Below, piece after piece: positions 23,640-32,643 of a stretch of DNA of 64,000 nucleotides. The position numbers were made by a program, and so were the translations under genes. The notes beneath the pieces are model-generated. The model was not told the origin of the DNA. It ran no database searches and was given only the letters and a program-made list of their open reading frames with translations. This DNA is from JAGOMX01 sp041738135 (lineage in GTDB: Bacteria; Pseudomonadota; Alphaproteobacteria; JAGOMX01): contig JBGSQK010000063.1 of NCBI GenBank assembly GCA_041738135.1, positions 1 through 64,000 on the forward strand, in the 5' to 3' direction. Within the stretch, counting starts at the first letter, position 1. Every line of letters starts with the position of its first letter.

Positions 23640-25220
23640 ATGTTTAAGAAGTTACTTTTATCAAGTATGGTGTCAGTGGTTGCCTTATCGGCAGCTGAGG
23701 CGAGTCATTATTCTGGTGATGACAACAATAACAGTAATAATGCACCCCAACCGAATTTTGCAGTTCGGGTTGTTCATCATGCTAAACCTCAGAAACAAGC
23801 CTGTATATCAGCGGCTCTGCAGTTGAATCTGGATCGCAAGGCTTCTAAAACTGTTTTTGCCAAAGCAGAAGAAATTCAACGCAGGCTTCCTAACGGTATT
23901 GATGCAGACTTTGGTACCAATACACCCCATGTGACTCTTGAAACCTTTGAGCCTGTAGCTGGAGGTAATTTATCTGATGCTCAATTGGTCGATTTAAGGG
24001 GCAGGCTTGAATCTACAGCTAAGAACATAGTTCGCAATGGACCAAATGGCGTTGAGATCGTTCCGGTTGAGTTGAAACTCATCGCTAAATTTGAAGGCCA
24101 AGCCAATAGATATTATACGAAGGCCAATATTGATGAGTTGAACACTCATGAAGGTAATTTAACCGAATGCTACCTTACATACGATTGTAACGTTAGACAA
24201 GGCAACCAAGTTAAGAACGGCACAGAGTTCTTAAAAGATCTTCAGACTGTCCTTCATGGTGGCTTGCGCAATGTTACTATGAAGCACGGTCCGTTTGCAG
24301 CAAATCCGTTGTGCCATGTGACGCTAATGAAATGGAAGATTACACAAGAAAAAGCCACTGTAGTTGATTTTTGCAAAACGCTTTTCAGCGGAAAAGATGG
24401 CGTTTTTAAGGAATGTTTTGCAGTAGACAAGTTGGCATTAAATCCGATGTTTGCTGGTAATAGTGATGAGGGTAAGACCCCTTATTTCGCTGTGAATAAA
24501 AAAATGCAAACCAGAAATACAGTCGATTGGGCTCAGGAGCCAAGGGCATATGAGTCGATGTTGGATCTTAAGGGACAGGTAACTGAAAAAGAGGATGAGG
24601 TAAAAGATAAGACGGCGCAAATTTCAACGCATGAATCTTTTATGAAGAAGACTCAAGAAAATGTTGATAAATATACAGCTGCTGTGGACAAAACAGAGCA
24701 AGAGCTTAACAAACATAAAGTAGCTATGGGCTATACTGAAAACAGCATTAAAAACAAAAGAAGAGAAATGGAGCAAAAGTTAGGCATGACTCTAGAGAAG
24801 AAACTAGAGCAGCAAAAAAAGCAGCTTGATCAACTTCAGACAAAATTAGACAGTGACAATAAACAATTGTTATGTTTCCAAAATATGCAAATTAATCAGC
24901 AGTCAGATCTTGACAGAATGCAGGCTCAACTTAAAACTTTGGAAGGTGAGTATAAGGCCGTACAGGCTAAACTTGCAGCTCAGCCGTCTCAATCGGAAGC
25001 TGTTAAGAAAGAGACAACTGTTATAAATAACAATAACAATAACAATAACGTTCCGGTGCCTACTAAGCCTGATGAGCCATTATATTTGATTGTGTGTGAT
25101 GACAATGGTTCGCAGATTATCTTGGAGAAGAATGATGATGGCACGTATCGTGATGTAACTCCGTATGATGGGGATGATGGCTACTCAGACCTTGAAGAAG
25201 ACAGAGCTAATTATTTTTAA
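23640..25220 (+). CDS. Exported 2H-phosphoesterase-like protein with coiled-coil tail
   Basis: The 526-residue protein has a signal peptide (MFKKLLLSSMVSVVALSAAEA) and an Asn-rich stretch. A domain of ~250 residues then carries two H-x-T motifs: PHVTL with H97/T99 and CHVTL with H226/T228. The spacing and flanking hydrophobics fit the 2H phosphoesterase superfamily (LigT, cyclic phosphodiesterases), whose paired HxT/S motifs form the active site for 2',3'-cyclic nucleotide or RNA chemistry. Residues ~305-450 are a long Lys/Glu/Gln-rich coiled coil. A run of eight asparagines and an acidic tail follow. Export of such an enzyme is unusual and hints at a periplasmic or host target; that is inference. 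Confidence 0.8.
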   Translation: MFKKLLLSSMVSVVALSAAEASHYSGDDNNNSNNAPQPNFAVRVVHHAKPQKQACISAALQLNLDRKASKTVFAKAEEIQRRLPNGIDADFGTNTPHVTLETFEPVAGGNLSDAQLVDLRGRLESTAKNIVRNGPNGVEIVPVELKLIAKFEGQANRYYTKANIDELNTHEGNLTECYLTYDCNVRQGNQVKNGTEFLKDLQTVLHGGLRNVTMKHGPFAANPLCHVTLMKWKITQEKATVVDFCKTLFSGKDGVFKECFAVDKLALNPMFAGNSDEGKTPYFAVNKKMQTRNTVDWAQEPRAYESMLDLKGQVTEKEDEVKDKTAQISTHESFMKKTQENVDKYTAAVDKTEQELNKHKVAMGYTENSIKNKRREMEQKLGMTLEKKLEQQKKQLDQLQTKLDSDNKQLLCFQNMQINQQSDLDRMQAQLKTLEGEYKAVQAKLAAQPSQSEAVKKETTVINNNNNNNNVPVPTKPDEPLYLIVCDDNGSQIILEKNDDGTYRDVTPYDGDDGYSDLEEDRANYF

Positions 25221-25241
25221 GATAACTCTATAAAACTAACA

Positions 25242-25280
25242 ACATAACCCCCAGCTAACTACTTTAGCTGGGGGTTATGT
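25242..25280. terminator. Long perfect hairpin after the 2H-like gene
   Basis: A 17-bp perfect stem (ACATAACCCCCAGCTAA and its complement) with a 5-base loop, 21 bases past the stop codon. No T-run follows directly, but the stem is very stable. Confidence 0.7.
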
Positions 25281-25319
25281 ATATGAACAAAAAAGTATTG
25301 TTTTTTTTGCGACTGTGTA

Positions 25320-25418
25320 ATGGGTGACGCTATAAATAATAATCTACAAGAAGGGCTTTTTTCTCTTCAGCAAAAGCTGACAGCAAAAGTGAGCGGGCTG
25401 ATAAAAAAGACAAAGTAA
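25320..25418 (+). CDS. Possible 32-residue cationic peptide
   Basis: A short frame starting MGDAINNNLQEGLF and ending AKVSGLIKKTK would make an amphipathic, lysine-rich peptide. It is followed within 25 bases by a hairpin and a T-rich tract, so it could be a small independent transcript. There is no clear ribosome-binding site and no recognised family. It may equally be an untranslated small RNA or non-coding. Confidence 0.25.
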   Translation: MGDAINNNLQEGLFSLQQKLTAKVSGLIKKTK

Positions 25419-25440
25419 AGTCTAGCAAGCCACCACAAAC

Positions 25441-25461
25441 CCGCGGGACAAAGCCTCGCGG
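25441..25461 (+). terminator. GC hairpin with T-rich tail
   Basis: CCGCG / CGCGG stem, extendable by two pairs including a G-T wobble, followed by ATTTATTTTAGG on the plus strand. It could end a transcript covering the small frame at 25320, or act bidirectionally for gyrB. Confidence 0.4.
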
Positions 25462-25523
25462 ATTTATTTTAGGTGTTTGCTCATCTGGCAAATTATACCA
25501 ATAAAAAGTTCACATTACCTCAA

Positions 25524-27968
25524 CTACGCATCCAAATTCTTCACATTCAGCGCATTCTTCTGTATAAAGTCACGCCTTGGTTCTACCACGTCGCCCATGA
25601 GGGTTGAGAAGACTTCTTCTGCATCGTTGCCGTGTTTTACGCCTACTTGTAGAAGTGTACGTGCATTGGGGTCTAGGGTTGTTTCCCACAGTTCGTGGTC
25701 GTCCATTTCGCCTAGTCCTTTGTAGCGTTGCACGGTGATGCCTTTGCGGCCTTGTTCGGTGATGGCGTCTACCAAGGATACGGGGCCGAAGATTTTGGTT
25801 TCTTTGTCTTTGGCTTTAAACATGGCTGGTTCTGCGAACAGTTGGATCATATCCTCCAGGCGTTGGGCCTGTTTGATTTGGTCTTTGATGGTTTGCAGTT
25901 GACCAAAGTAGACTTCGTATTGTTCTTCCACACCTAAAACCTTGCGGGTGAATACCAATCGATCATCTTCCGCTTTTGCGCCCCAAGGGGTGGTGTCGGA
26001 ATCGTGGCCGTATGCATTTAAACGGGTTTGGATCACGGCTGCCATGGCTGCGGCATCAGCTTCATCGGGTAAAGTGCCTAAACGGTGAGCGCCTGCCAAC
26101 AGGGTTTGCTCAGCGATCAATACGGATTCAACCTTTTTAGCAAAACTGTCAATCATGGGTTTTAATGAGATGGCTTGTTCGGCCGTTTGTCTTAAATCTT
26201 CACCAATGATTTGAGTGCCGTTGCTGCTGTGTAGCACAACGCCTTCAACGCCTGAGCCGATGAGATATTCTTCCAGGCTATGTTCGTCTTTCATGTACAC
26301 CACTGACTGTCCGCGCTTGATGCCGAACAGGGGAGGCTGTGCGATGTATAAAAAGCCGCGTTCGATCAACTCGCGCATTTGGCGATAGAAGAAAGTGAGC
26401 AGCAGGGTCCGAATGTGACTTCCGTCCACGTCCGCGTCTGTCATGATGATGATCTTATGATAACGTGCTTTGTCTGCATTGAAGTCTTCAGGGCCAATAC
26501 CGGTGCCCAGGGCTGAGATCAAGGTGCCGATTTCGGCTGAGCTTAACATTTTGTCAAAACGGGCGCGTTCCACGTTAAGGATCTTACCTTTCAATGGCAG
26601 AATGGCTTGATATAGACGATCACGTCCACCTTTGGCAGATCCACCGGCGCTGATACCCTCGACGAGGAATAGTTCGCTCTTGGCAGGATCTCGTTCCTGG
26701 CAGTCTGCCAGTTTTCCTGGCAATGTGGACATCTCAAGGGCACCTTTACGGCGTGTGAGGTCTCTGGCTTTGCGTGCAGCTTCACGAGCGGCAGCGGCTT
26801 CAAAAATCTTGCCGACGATTTTTTTGGTTTCCAGCGGATGTTCTTCAAACCACTGATCCAGCTTGTCGTTTACGAGGCCTTCCACCACAGGGCGAACCTC
26901 AGATGAAACCAGTTTGTCCTTGGTTTGGGAAGAGAATTTCGGGTCAGGTACTTTTACGGAAAGCACGCATGTAAGGCCTTCACGGGCGTCTTCGCCTGTG
27001 ACTACCAGTTTGTCTTTTTTAGCAGGTGCCATGGCTGTGGAGTACTTGTTGATGACGCGGGTCAATGCGCCTCGGTAACCAGCCAGGTGGGTGCCGCCAT
27101 CCCTTTGGGGGATGTTGTTGGTAAAGCAGAGCACGTTTTCGTGATAGCTGTCCGTCCACTGCATGGCAGCTTCCACGATAATGCCGTCGCGCTCGCCTGT
27201 GATAACGATAGGTGGGTTGTGCATAGCTGTTTTGGAGCGGTCTAGATATTCCACATAGGCGGTAATGCCGCCTTCGTAGTAGAGGTCGATAACGGTTTCT
27301 TCGGTTTCACGGCCATCCACCAATTGAATGCGTACGCCTGAGTTTAAAAAGGCGAGCTCACGTAAACGAAGCTCGAGCCTTTTGAAGTCAAAGTCCACAT
27401 TTGTAAACGTTTCCTGCGAAGGAGTAAAGGTGACTTCCGTGCCCTTTTTGCCCACGGCTGCACCCATTTCTTGTAGGTGGTCGACGGGCACGCCATGCTT
27501 GAATTGCATGTGGTATTCTTTTTGGTTACGCCAGATTTTTAAATCCAGGGTTTCGGATAAAGCGTTCACAACCGAAACGCCCACACCATGCAAACCGCCT
27601 GATACTTTGTAGGAGTTCTGGTCAAACTTACCACCTGCATGCAGTTGGGTCATGATCACTTCAGCGGCTGAAACGCCTTCTTCTGAGTGGATATCAACAG
27701 GTATGCCGCGTCCGTTGTCGCGCACGGTGACGGAGCCATTTTCATTCAAACGCACATAAACTTGGTCGCAATAACCGGCCAAGGATTCGTCGATAGCGTT
27801 GTCCACCACTTCATAAACCATGTGATGAAGGCCCGAACCATCATCGGTGTCGCCGATGTACATTCCAGGACGCTTGCGCACAGCATCTAAGCCGCGCAAG
27901 ACCTTAATCTGATCAGCACCATATTCCTGGTTGGTATCGTTCTGTGTGGTGTCGTTATCGGATGTCAT
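25524..27968 (-). CDS. gyrB: DNA gyrase subunit B
   Basis: The ATPase subunit of the type II topoisomerase that introduces negative supercoils. From ATG 27968 the product is 814 residues, close to E. coli GyrB. Visible motifs are the GHKL ATP site (YEVVDNAIDE, VRDNGRGIP, GGLHGVG), the TOPRIM acidic pair region (EGISAGGSAKGGRDR, MTDADVDGSHI) and the C-terminal RYKGLGEM. An upstream in-frame ATG at 28034 would add 22 residues and overlap recF; MTSDNDTTQ is the more natural N-terminus. The gene follows recF on the same strand, the ancestral recF-gyrB order. dnaN is not adjacent. Confidence 0.97.
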   Translation of the reverse strand: MTSDNDTTQNDTNQEYGADQIKVLRGLDAVRKRPGMYIGDTDDGSGLHHMVYEVVDNAIDESLAGYCDQVYVRLNENGSVTVRDNGRGIPVDIHSEEGVSAAEVIMTQLHAGGKFDQNSYKVSGGLHGVGVSVVNALSETLDLKIWRNQKEYHMQFKHGVPVDHLQEMGAAVGKKGTEVTFTPSQETFTNVDFDFKRLELRLRELAFLNSGVRIQLVDGRETEETVIDLYYEGGITAYVEYLDRSKTAMHNPPIVITGERDGIIVEAAMQWTDSYHENVLCFTNNIPQRDGGTHLAGYRGALTRVINKYSTAMAPAKKDKLVVTGEDAREGLTCVLSVKVPDPKFSSQTKDKLVSSEVRPVVEGLVNDKLDQWFEEHPLETKKIVGKIFEAAAAREAARKARDLTRRKGALEMSTLPGKLADCQERDPAKSELFLVEGISAGGSAKGGRDRLYQAILPLKGKILNVERARFDKMLSSAEIGTLISALGTGIGPEDFNADKARYHKIIIMTDADVDGSHIRTLLLTFFYRQMRELIERGFLYIAQPPLFGIKRGQSVVYMKDEHSLEEYLIGSGVEGVVLHSSNGTQIIGEDLRQTAEQAISLKPMIDSFAKKVESVLIAEQTLLAGAHRLGTLPDEADAAAMAAVIQTRLNAYGHDSDTTPWGAKAEDDRLVFTRKVLGVEEQYEVYFGQLQTIKDQIKQAQRLEDMIQLFAEPAMFKAKDKETKIFGPVSLVDAITEQGRKGITVQRYKGLGEMDDHELWETTLDPNARTLLQVGVKHGNDAEEVFSTLMGDVVEPRRDFIQKNALNVKNLDA

Positions 27969-28002
27969 GCTTAACCCATCTTCATGTTGTTCATTAACAG
28001 TT

Positions 28003-29163
28003 TTATAGCACAGTTTTTGGTGAAAGAATGCCATTTTCTACATAAAAATGTTGTGCTCGGTCTCCTAAATCTTCAAACATCTGGAAATCCGTGCCTGACA
28101 TCCATGTTTGTAGTTGTAATGCTTCTATCTCATCAAACAAATCTCGCCGGCGATGGGGGTCCAAATGGGCCACCACCTCATCCAGGAGAAGGATAGGGAC
28201 GCCTTTTTTCAGCTCCCTTTGCATGCGAGCTGCTGCCAGGGTGATGGAGAGTAATAAGGCCTTTTGTTCGCCTGTAGAACATTGCGCTGCAGGGGTCACT
28301 TCATCGTCAAAGAAGCATAAAAAATCACTGCGATGCGGCCCTGTGCGCGTCATGCCGATCATGGCGTCTTTGGCACGGTTTTCGATGAGTTTCTGGCGGT
28401 ACAGTTCTTCAATCTCGATGCTGCTTTTACCTTCCGCAAAAAGGTCGTCTACCCAGCCCGTCATCCTCAGGTGCGCCCGAGGAAAGCGGGTGGTGGCGTG
28501 TTTGAGGTGTGCAGTCAAACGACTCAACGTCTCTTCCCGAGCCGTGGTCATGGCCATACCATTTTCCACCATGGCATTTTCCAGAGCCGCAAGCCAAGAA
28601 TCTGTGGCCCGGCCATCCTTGAGCAGATGCAGACGTTCACGGGTGGCATGTTCGTAATGTTTAACGCGATTGGCATGTTCAGGATCAAAACCAAAGACCA
28701 GCCGATCTAAAAATCGACGACGCTCGAGGGGCGCCTCTTGTAATAGCCGATCCATGTTGGGGGTGAGCCAACTCACTTGCAGATGCTGGGACAGCTCAGA
28801 CTGGCTGCGCACATTGGTTTGGTCAATGCGCACCAAGCGCCGCTCACGACCCCTGGCATGAGCCTCCGGGTCTAGGCCAAATCCTACTTGCGTATTGCCG
28901 TTGGGTGTTTCGATGGTCGCTGACACGGCCCAAACTTTATCTGGAGAATTGCGGTTGAGCAAATGCTCGCCCGACGCATTGCGAAAGCCCTTACCAGGCG
29001 AAAGCAGAGATATGGCCTCCAACAGATTGGTCTTACCCTCACCATTTTCCCCTGTCAAAACCACAGGACGCGCATCGCACTTAACCAACAGCTCTTCATA
29101 AGAACGAAAAGCCGTCAAACTAAGCCGCGTCAGGCCATAGGTGGGAGTGGGTTGTGTACTCAT
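28003..29163 (-). CDS. recF: DNA replication/repair protein RecF
   Basis: An SMC-like ATPase that helps load RecA at gaps. The 386-residue protein shows Walker A GENGEGKTN, a signature-like STGEQKALL and Walker B ILLLDEVVAHLD, plus the usual N-terminal LTRLSLTAFRSY. I start it at ATG 29163; an in-frame GTG at 29178 is an alternative, and neither has a clear ribosome-binding site. Its stop lies 34 bases before the chosen gyrB start, so the two are co-transcribed. Confidence 0.95.
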   Translation of the reverse strand: MSTQPTPTYGLTRLSLTAFRSYEELLVKCDARPVVLTGENGEGKTNLLEAISLLSPGKGFRNASGEHLLNRNSPDKVWAVSATIETPNGNTQVGFGLDPEAHARGRERRLVRIDQTNVRSQSELSQHLQVSWLTPNMDRLLQEAPLERRRFLDRLVFGFDPEHANRVKHYEHATRERLHLLKDGRATDSWLAALENAMVENGMAMTTAREETLSRLTAHLKHATTRFPRAHLRMTGWVDDLFAEGKSSIEIEELYRQKLIENRAKDAMIGMTRTGPHRSDFLCFFDDEVTPAAQCSTGEQKALLLSITLAAARMQRELKKGVPILLLDEVVAHLDPHRRRDLFDEIEALQLQTWMSGTDFQMFEDLGDRAQHFYVENGILSPKTVL

Positions 29164-29242
29164 GATGTGTTTTATCACGAATGGGGGAATTTAGTGAAGT
29201 GGTTATTGGGAATGGTAGGACCTTCCCTATCAATTTTAGAAC

Positions 29243-30142
29243 CTACTTCCCAACCCCGAAATGTTTCAGTAATTCTTCCATGTACTCTCGGAACGCTTGC
29301 ACACGTTTAGAGTTTTTAAGTTGCATGGGATAGACCAGGAATGTTTCGATGTCTGGGCCATCTATTTCGGGGAGTATGGGAACTAGATTGGCTTTGGATA
29401 GGGATGGGTTTTCTTGGGAGAGGCTGATTATGCCAAAACCGGCTTCTGCCATCAGCTGTAAGCCTTGCATGGAGTTGACTTGTAGGTATGGCTCGCGTAC
29501 GTGACCTGCGGGTGCGCCGGCTTGTAGGATCCAGTTGATGTTTTCGTAAGGATGGTTGATGTAGTCACCATAGCTCAATAGCTGATGCTTATCCAATTCC
29601 TTCAGGTTTTTCGGTGCGCCGTGCTTGGCAATGTACTCAGGGCTGGCGTATAGCTTTAGCTTAACCTTCATCATCGATTTTTGTATAAAATCTGGGCTCA
29701 AGGTTTTCCTGGTGATCAGAGAAATATCAGCTTTGCTCAATAAATAGTCGTTGGGTTGGGCAGAGCTTATAACGGCAACTCTGATGTCCGGGTATTTGTT
29801 CAGAAAGCCAGGTAAGTAGCTGGAGAGCCAATAGGTTGCAATGTCCGGAGTCGTACAGATCTTTAGCAATCCCTTAGGAACTGTTTCCTCTTCATACAAG
29901 GTAGTCTCGCCAGCTTCAATTTCGGCATAGACCTTGCGAGCGGTTTCATACAGAATCTCGCCTTCCTTAGTCAGTTCAAGTCCGCGCGGTCGTCTGTAAA
30001 ATAACGTCTTCTTCAGGTTGTATTCCAAGTCGAGCACCTGTCGGCTTAAAGCCGATTGGGTAATGTTCAGTGACTCTGCTGCCTTAGAGAAGCTACCAAC
30101 GCTTGCCACGTGGTAGAAAGTTCTCAGCTTGTTCCAATCCAT
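29243..30142 (-). CDS. LysR-family transcriptional regulator
   Basis: The 299-residue product opens with the LysR helix-turn-helix (LRTFYHVASVGSFSKAAESLNITQSALSRQVLDLE), followed by a two-lobed effector-binding domain. LysR regulators usually control a divergent neighbour; here the divergent side (30143-30483) holds only a 38-codon frame and no full gene, so the original target may have been lost or lie elsewhere. The co-inducer is unknown. The start is ATG 30142. Confidence 0.93.
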   Translation of the reverse strand: MDWNKLRTFYHVASVGSFSKAAESLNITQSALSRQVLDLEYNLKKTLFYRRPRGLELTKEGEILYETARKVYAEIEAGETTLYEEETVPKGLLKICTTPDIATYWLSSYLPGFLNKYPDIRVAVISSAQPNDYLLSKADISLITRKTLSPDFIQKSMMKVKLKLYASPEYIAKHGAPKNLKELDKHQLLSYGDYINHPYENINWILQAGAPAGHVREPYLQVNSMQGLQLMAEAGFGIISLSQENPSLSKANLVPILPEIDGPDIETFLVYPMQLKNSKRVQAFREYMEELLKHFGVGK

Positions 30143-30483
30143 GTGCGTATTCCTATTTGGTATAGGATGTATACCAATACTTAATTAATTATGCCAGAAT
30201 TTAGTTAAGATTGTGTTGATCGGGGCGAGGAGGGGCAAAACATGGCTCTACCAAACCATATAGTGCAGCGTCCTACCAATAATCCGATAGATCTTCTTGC
30301 AAGGGAGAGTGTACGCCAGGAAATTGTTCCTCAAATGCAAATGCTGGGTTTTCTTTAATGGACTGGGATTCTCGTCACTTGCAAGGGCAGGTGAGACCAT
30401 TAATATGGAATGAATGCTGCAGATATGTATTTCAGAAACATATGGAGTCCCTCACGCTAATTTAGAGTATGTGCTAATGAAAA
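30143..30483. other. Intergenic region divergent from the LysR gene
   Basis: 341 bases without a full-length gene. The LysR-proximal 60 bases are AT-rich and contain TATACCAATA-type sequence suited to an operator. A short frame with a strong ribosome-binding site lies at 30242-30358. Nothing is recognised in the remaining ~125 bases. Confidence 0.5.
30242..30358 (+). CDS. Small ORF with strong ribosome-binding site, possible gene remnant
   Basis: A 38-residue frame begins MALPNHIVQRP and ends MQMLGFL. GAGGAGGGG lies six bases before its ATG, one of the strongest ribosome-binding sites in the window. It is divergent from the LysR gene, exactly where a regulated target should start. It may be the surviving 5' end of a lost target gene or a true small protein. 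No homologue is recognised. Confidence 0.4.
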   Translation: MALPNHIVQRPTNNPIDLLARESVRQEIVPQMQMLGFL

Positions 30484-30825
30484 TTAAGCAGCCGTGCTTG
30501 AGCTAACACCTTGTTGTTTAAACAGCTCCGCCAGTTCACCGCTTTCATGCATCTCACGCAGGATATCACAGCCGCCGATGAACTCTCCCTTGACGTAAAT
30601 CTGGGGGATAGTTGGCCAGTTAGCGAAATCTTTGATGCCTTGGCGCATTTCTGGGTCTTCCATGATGTTTATGCTGTGAAACGCAACGCCTTGTAGTTTC
30701 AAGATGTGTGAAACCACGTTCGAAAATCCGCATGCTGGCATTTCAGGTGTTCCTTTCATGAAAAGAACCACGTCGTGCGCTTGGAGTATATCTTCGATTT
30801 GCTTGAAAATGGGGTTTTCTGTCAT
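30484..30825 (-). CDS. grxD: Monothiol glutaredoxin (Grx4 type)
   Basis: Binds and transfers [2Fe-2S] clusters. From ATG 30825 the product is 113 residues and contains the defining CGFS active site in MPACGFSN and the KGTPEMP glutathione-site lysine region. AGG lies eight bases upstream. An upstream in-frame start at 30900 would overlap bolA and add an unlikely N-terminus. The stop of bolA is seven bases before this start; BolA and Grx4 form a known heteromeric iron-sulfur sensing pair, so co-transcription is expected. Confidence 0.95.
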   Translation of the reverse strand: MTENPIFKQIEDILQAHDVVLFMKGTPEMPACGFSNVVSHILKLQGVAFHSINIMEDPEMRQGIKDFANWPTIPQIYVKGEFIGGCDILREMHESGELAELFKQQGVSSSTAA

Positions 30826-30832
30826 GGGGAAC

Positions 30833-31072
30833 CTATTCATTAGTAGGGGTTTTAGTAATGATCGATAAAGCATGCAACTGAGTGCCAACGCGGCCGCCAA
30901 AGGCGTCCATTACTAGCTGATGCTGTTTAATACGACTTAAGCCACGAAAGGTTTCCGATGTAACAGTTACACGATAATGCTCGCCATCGTTGACCAACGC
31001 CTCAAGGTTAATTTCAGCATCAGGCAAAGCCTGGCGGATACAATTTGTTACTTCGTCTGGTTTCATAGCCAT
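30833..31072 (-). CDS. bolA: BolA-family protein
   Basis: The 79-residue protein has the BolA fold landmarks: an N-terminal helix (EVTNCIRQALP), a central HYRVTV strand, the FRGLSRIKQHQLVMDAF helix and the C-terminal HALSI. The final histidine is a usual cluster ligand in BolA-Grx complexes. It is upstream of and probably co-transcribed with grxD, which fits a role in iron-sulfur trafficking. The start is ATG 31072 or the in-frame ATG two codons later. Confidence 0.94.
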   Translation of the reverse strand: MAMKPDEVTNCIRQALPDAEINLEALVNDGEHYRVTVTSETFRGLSRIKQHQLVMDAFGGRVGTQLHALSIITKTPTNE

Positions 31073-31149
31073 GTGTAAATACTCAAAAATAATTATATAT
31101 AGGCTAAAAATACCTTAACGGTTCAAAATATCAAGGTTTTTCTTAATAA

Positions 31150-31179
31150 AAAAGCCCTGAACCGTGGTTCAGGGCTTTT
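31150..31179 (-). terminator. Rho-independent terminator of icd
   Basis: A 14-bp inverted repeat (AAAAGCCCTGAACC and its complement) with a minimal loop, 19 bases after the icd stop. On the minus strand it is followed by TTTTTTATT. On the plus strand there is also a short T-run, so it may work both ways. Confidence 0.85.
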
Positions 31180-31197
31180 ACCATAGTGGCGGGTCAA

Positions 31198-32643
31198 TTA
31201 ATCTTCGCCTTGTGCCTTGGAGAACGCTTGTTCGTCGTTGAACACGTGTAGCTTTTCCACGTGTGTCCACTTGTACTTAGCGTTGATGCGGTTGAGCAGG
31301 TCCATGATGCAGTCTTGCTTTACATCGTGGTTGCTGTTGGCTGTCAGCATGAAGCGGCAGCGATAGAAGTCAGCCTTGATGGGCGTTGCGCCGATGCTGG
31401 GGTAAACTTTTACGCCGCGGTTGTCGATCATGGTGAGGGTGAAGTTGGAACCCTTGACGAGTTCTTCCATGCTCTTGCCTAGAACGTCTGGCATTTCGTG
31501 GGCTTCGGTGAAGACGTCAATACCTGATACGTGGCGTTCTGTGACACCAGAAACTGTGGTATTCTTAGGTATGACGATTTTCTTGTATTCCTTGATGGAT
31601 GAAGCATCGTAGGTTTCACCAAAGTTGCCGATGACTGCATCGGTAAATTCTGTTGTGGATACAGCTTTGTTATCTGCGCCAGCTACATCCTTAGTGAATG
31701 TCTTGTCACGGCCGAGAGTCACAAAAACAGCCTGTTCAATGGTTTGCGCTGCTTCAAATTCGCCCAAGTAACGTAACATCATAACGCCGGAAAACAGAAC
31801 AGCAATGGGGTTGATCACGTTCTTACCTGCGTACTTTGGAGCAGAGCCGTGAACGGCTTCAAATATGGCTATATCTTCACCAATGTTGGCGCCTGGTGCA
31901 AAACCAAGACCGCCCACAAGGCCTGAGGCCAGATCGCTCAAGATGTCGCCATTCATATTGGTTGATACGATTACCTCGAACTTCTCGGGGAAGCGAACCA
32001 GCTGGTGCGCGCAGTTATCTATAATGATGTGATGGGCCTCGATGTCTTTATATTCTTCAGACATTTCTTCAAAGATCTTTTTCATCAAACCTTCAGTTAG
32101 CTTCATGATATTAGCTTTTGTGGCGCAATGAACGCTCTTGCGGCCTTCGGCGCGGGCTAATTCGAATGCGTAACGGATAATTTTCTCGCAGCCTCTGCGG
32201 GTGATGAGTTTCAAACATTCAGCCGCATCGGGGGTTTGCATGTATTCTATGCCAGCATAAAGATCTTCCACGTTTTCGCGTACGATCACCAGGTCAACGC
32301 CGCGACCTGAAAACGGTGTAATGACGCCTGGGAACTCTTTTACAGGGCGGATGTTAGCGTAGGTTTCAAAGATCTTGCGCAAGGTTACGTTCGCGCTTTT
32401 CTCACCAAATCCAATAGGGGTCTCCAATGGGCCTTTTAATACCACACGATTACGTTGAATGGATTCAACGGTTTCCATGGGGACGCCAGATAACAATCCC
32501 TTTTTGAAGACTTCAGCGCCGGCTTCACAGACCTCCCAATCAAACTTAACGCCTGTGGCCTCCAGGATTTTACAAGTAGAGCCAACCACCTCGGGCCCAA
32601 TACCGTCGCCATTAATAAGGGTAATTTTGTGTGTCTGTGTCAT
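31198..32643 (-). CDS. icd: NADP-dependent isocitrate dehydrogenase (long form)
   Basis: Oxidatively decarboxylates isocitrate to 2-oxoglutarate in the TCA cycle. The 481-residue protein is longer than the ~416-residue E. coli enzyme; the extra ~140-residue C-terminal domain (from roughly SGIDVFTEAH) resembles the form found in Rickettsiales. The N-terminal TLINGDGIGPEV, substrate loop VRENVEDLYAGIEY and GDILSDLASGLVGGLGFAPGANIG are intact. ATG 32643 starts the gene, and a strong terminator follows. It stands alone. Retention fits an intracellular bacterium that keeps its TCA cycle. Confidence 0.95.
   Translation of the reverse strand: MTQTHKITLINGDGIGPEVVGSTCKILEATGVKFDWEVCEAGAEVFKKGLLSGVPMETVESIQRNRVVLKGPLETPIGFGEKSANVTLRKIFETYANIRPVKEFPGVITPFSGRGVDLVIVRENVEDLYAGIEYMQTPDAAECLKLITRRGCEKIIRYAFELARAEGRKSVHCATKANIMKLTEGLMKKIFEEMSEEYKDIEAHHIIIDNCAHQLVRFPEKFEVIVSTNMNGDILSDLASGLVGGLGFAPGANIGEDIAIFEAVHGSAPKYAGKNVINPIAVLFSGVMMLRYLGEFEAAQTIEQAVFVTLGRDKTFTKDVAGADNKAVSTTEFTDAVIGNFGETYDASSIKEYKKIVIPKNTTVSGVTERHVSGIDVFTEAHEMPDVLGKSMEELVKGSNFTLTMIDNRGVKVYPSIGATPIKADFYRCRFMLTANSNHDVKQDCIMDLLNRINAKYKWTHVEKLHVFNDEQAFSKAQGED

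Noticed and set aside
25524..28034. Extended GyrB starting at 28034
   Set aside because: It overlaps recF and adds residues absent from GyrB proteins; ATG 27968 gives the usual N-terminus.
30484..30900. Extended 138-residue version of GrxD
   Set aside because: The extra N-terminus overlaps bolA and has no family match; ATG 30825 gives the normal Grx4 length.
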